Positions 27,497-27,653 of a stretch of 27,653 nt of DNA are shown here, piece after piece. The stretch spans positions 1 to 27,653 of the forward strand of contig CAYMAT010000015.1 of the NCBI GenBank assembly GCA_964388495.1, given 5' to 3'. The notes under the pieces are model-generated. The model did not search any database, was not told the origin of the DNA, and saw nothing but the letters and a program-made list of their open reading frames with translations. Position 1 is the first letter of the stretch. Each line of letters starts with the position of its first letter. Source of the DNA: CAYMAT01 sp964388495 (GTDB lineage Bacteria > Patescibacteriota > Gracilibacteria > Peribacterales > Peribacteraceae). A program made the translations under genes and the position numbers.

Positions 27497-27653
27497 TAGG
27501 ACCAATCAGGCAACGATGGAGAGCAGGAGCCTGGGAGCGTCTGGTCTGTCTTTCTGAACCGAGACAGAACGATGACTGTCGCGAATGGAACGGAGCGCCT
27601 GCTGCTGGAAAAAATGCATCCAGCGAGACTGGTTATCCTGCACGCGATCGCCA
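27497..27653 (-). CDS. Possible C-terminal end of a gene running off the right edge
   Basis: An open frame of 51 codons enters from the right edge and ends at TAG (27497-27499). It contains NQSRWMHFFQQQALRSIRDS followed by HRSVSVQKD, which looks like helical coding sequence. It is too short to identify and could be non-coding. Confidence 0.35.

Overview
The window is a bacterial chromosomal segment, coding-dense and moderately GC-rich, dominated by the S10/spc/alpha ribosomal protein superoperon on the minus strand. TGA is used as an ordinary stop (rpmJ and others), so the code is standard. The gene for ribosomal protein L30 (rpmD), normally between rpsE and rplO, is absent. Many ribosomal proteins carry low-complexity tails, and almost no start codon has a Shine-Dalgarno sequence. 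Together these suggest a Candidate Phyla Radiation (Patescibacteria) organism, perhaps of the Peregrinibacteria/Peribacteria type. The lineage is an inference; no rRNA gene is present to test it.

Layout. Positions 1-5797 (minus) hold the distal superoperon: rplO, secY, adk, map, infA, rpmJ, rpsM, rpsK, rpsD and the 5' part of rpoA, which runs off the left edge. Positions 5873-10862 are a five-gene block that splits the superoperon between rpsE and rplO: two tandem secreted CAP/SCP proteins (+, one with SLH domains), a DJ-1/PfpI-like protein and a large family 2 glycosyltransferase (both -), and an unrecognised 178-residue protein (+). Positions 10868-19774 (minus) hold rplC, rplD, rplW, rplB, rpsS, rplV, rpsC, rplP, rpmC, rpsQ, rplN, rplX, rplE, rpsN, rpsH, rplF, rplR and rpsE. 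rpsJ does not precede rplC. From 19979 to the right edge come a small unknown gene, lysS fused to an HD-superfamily hydrolase, unknown genes, a 10-N scaffold gap, a beta-CASP metallo-beta-lactamase nuclease, an RsuA/RluB pseudouridine synthase and several small unknown genes. No tRNA, rRNA, CRISPR array or transposase was recognised.

The most unusual signal is a set of hairpin elements. Each arm is about four degenerate tandem units of 7 or 9 nt, and each intergenic copy abuts the stop codon of the gene upstream of it (secY, adk, pseudouridine synthase). The 7-nt version carries TAG in each unit and so supplies stops in every frame. The 9-nt version keeps frame, and one copy sits exactly at the canonical C-terminus of LysRS, where it is translated as the linker into the fused HD hydrolase. 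One-armed 9-nt relatives encode the tails of L4 and L24. A second theme is translation initiation: ribosomal-protein leaders are pyrimidine-rich rather than GGAGG-bearing, and several operon-first genes have a -10-like hexamer 6-10 nt before the start codon, suggesting leaderless mRNAs.

Limits: all calls come from reading the sequence and remembered family motifs. No alignments, folding or database searches were run.
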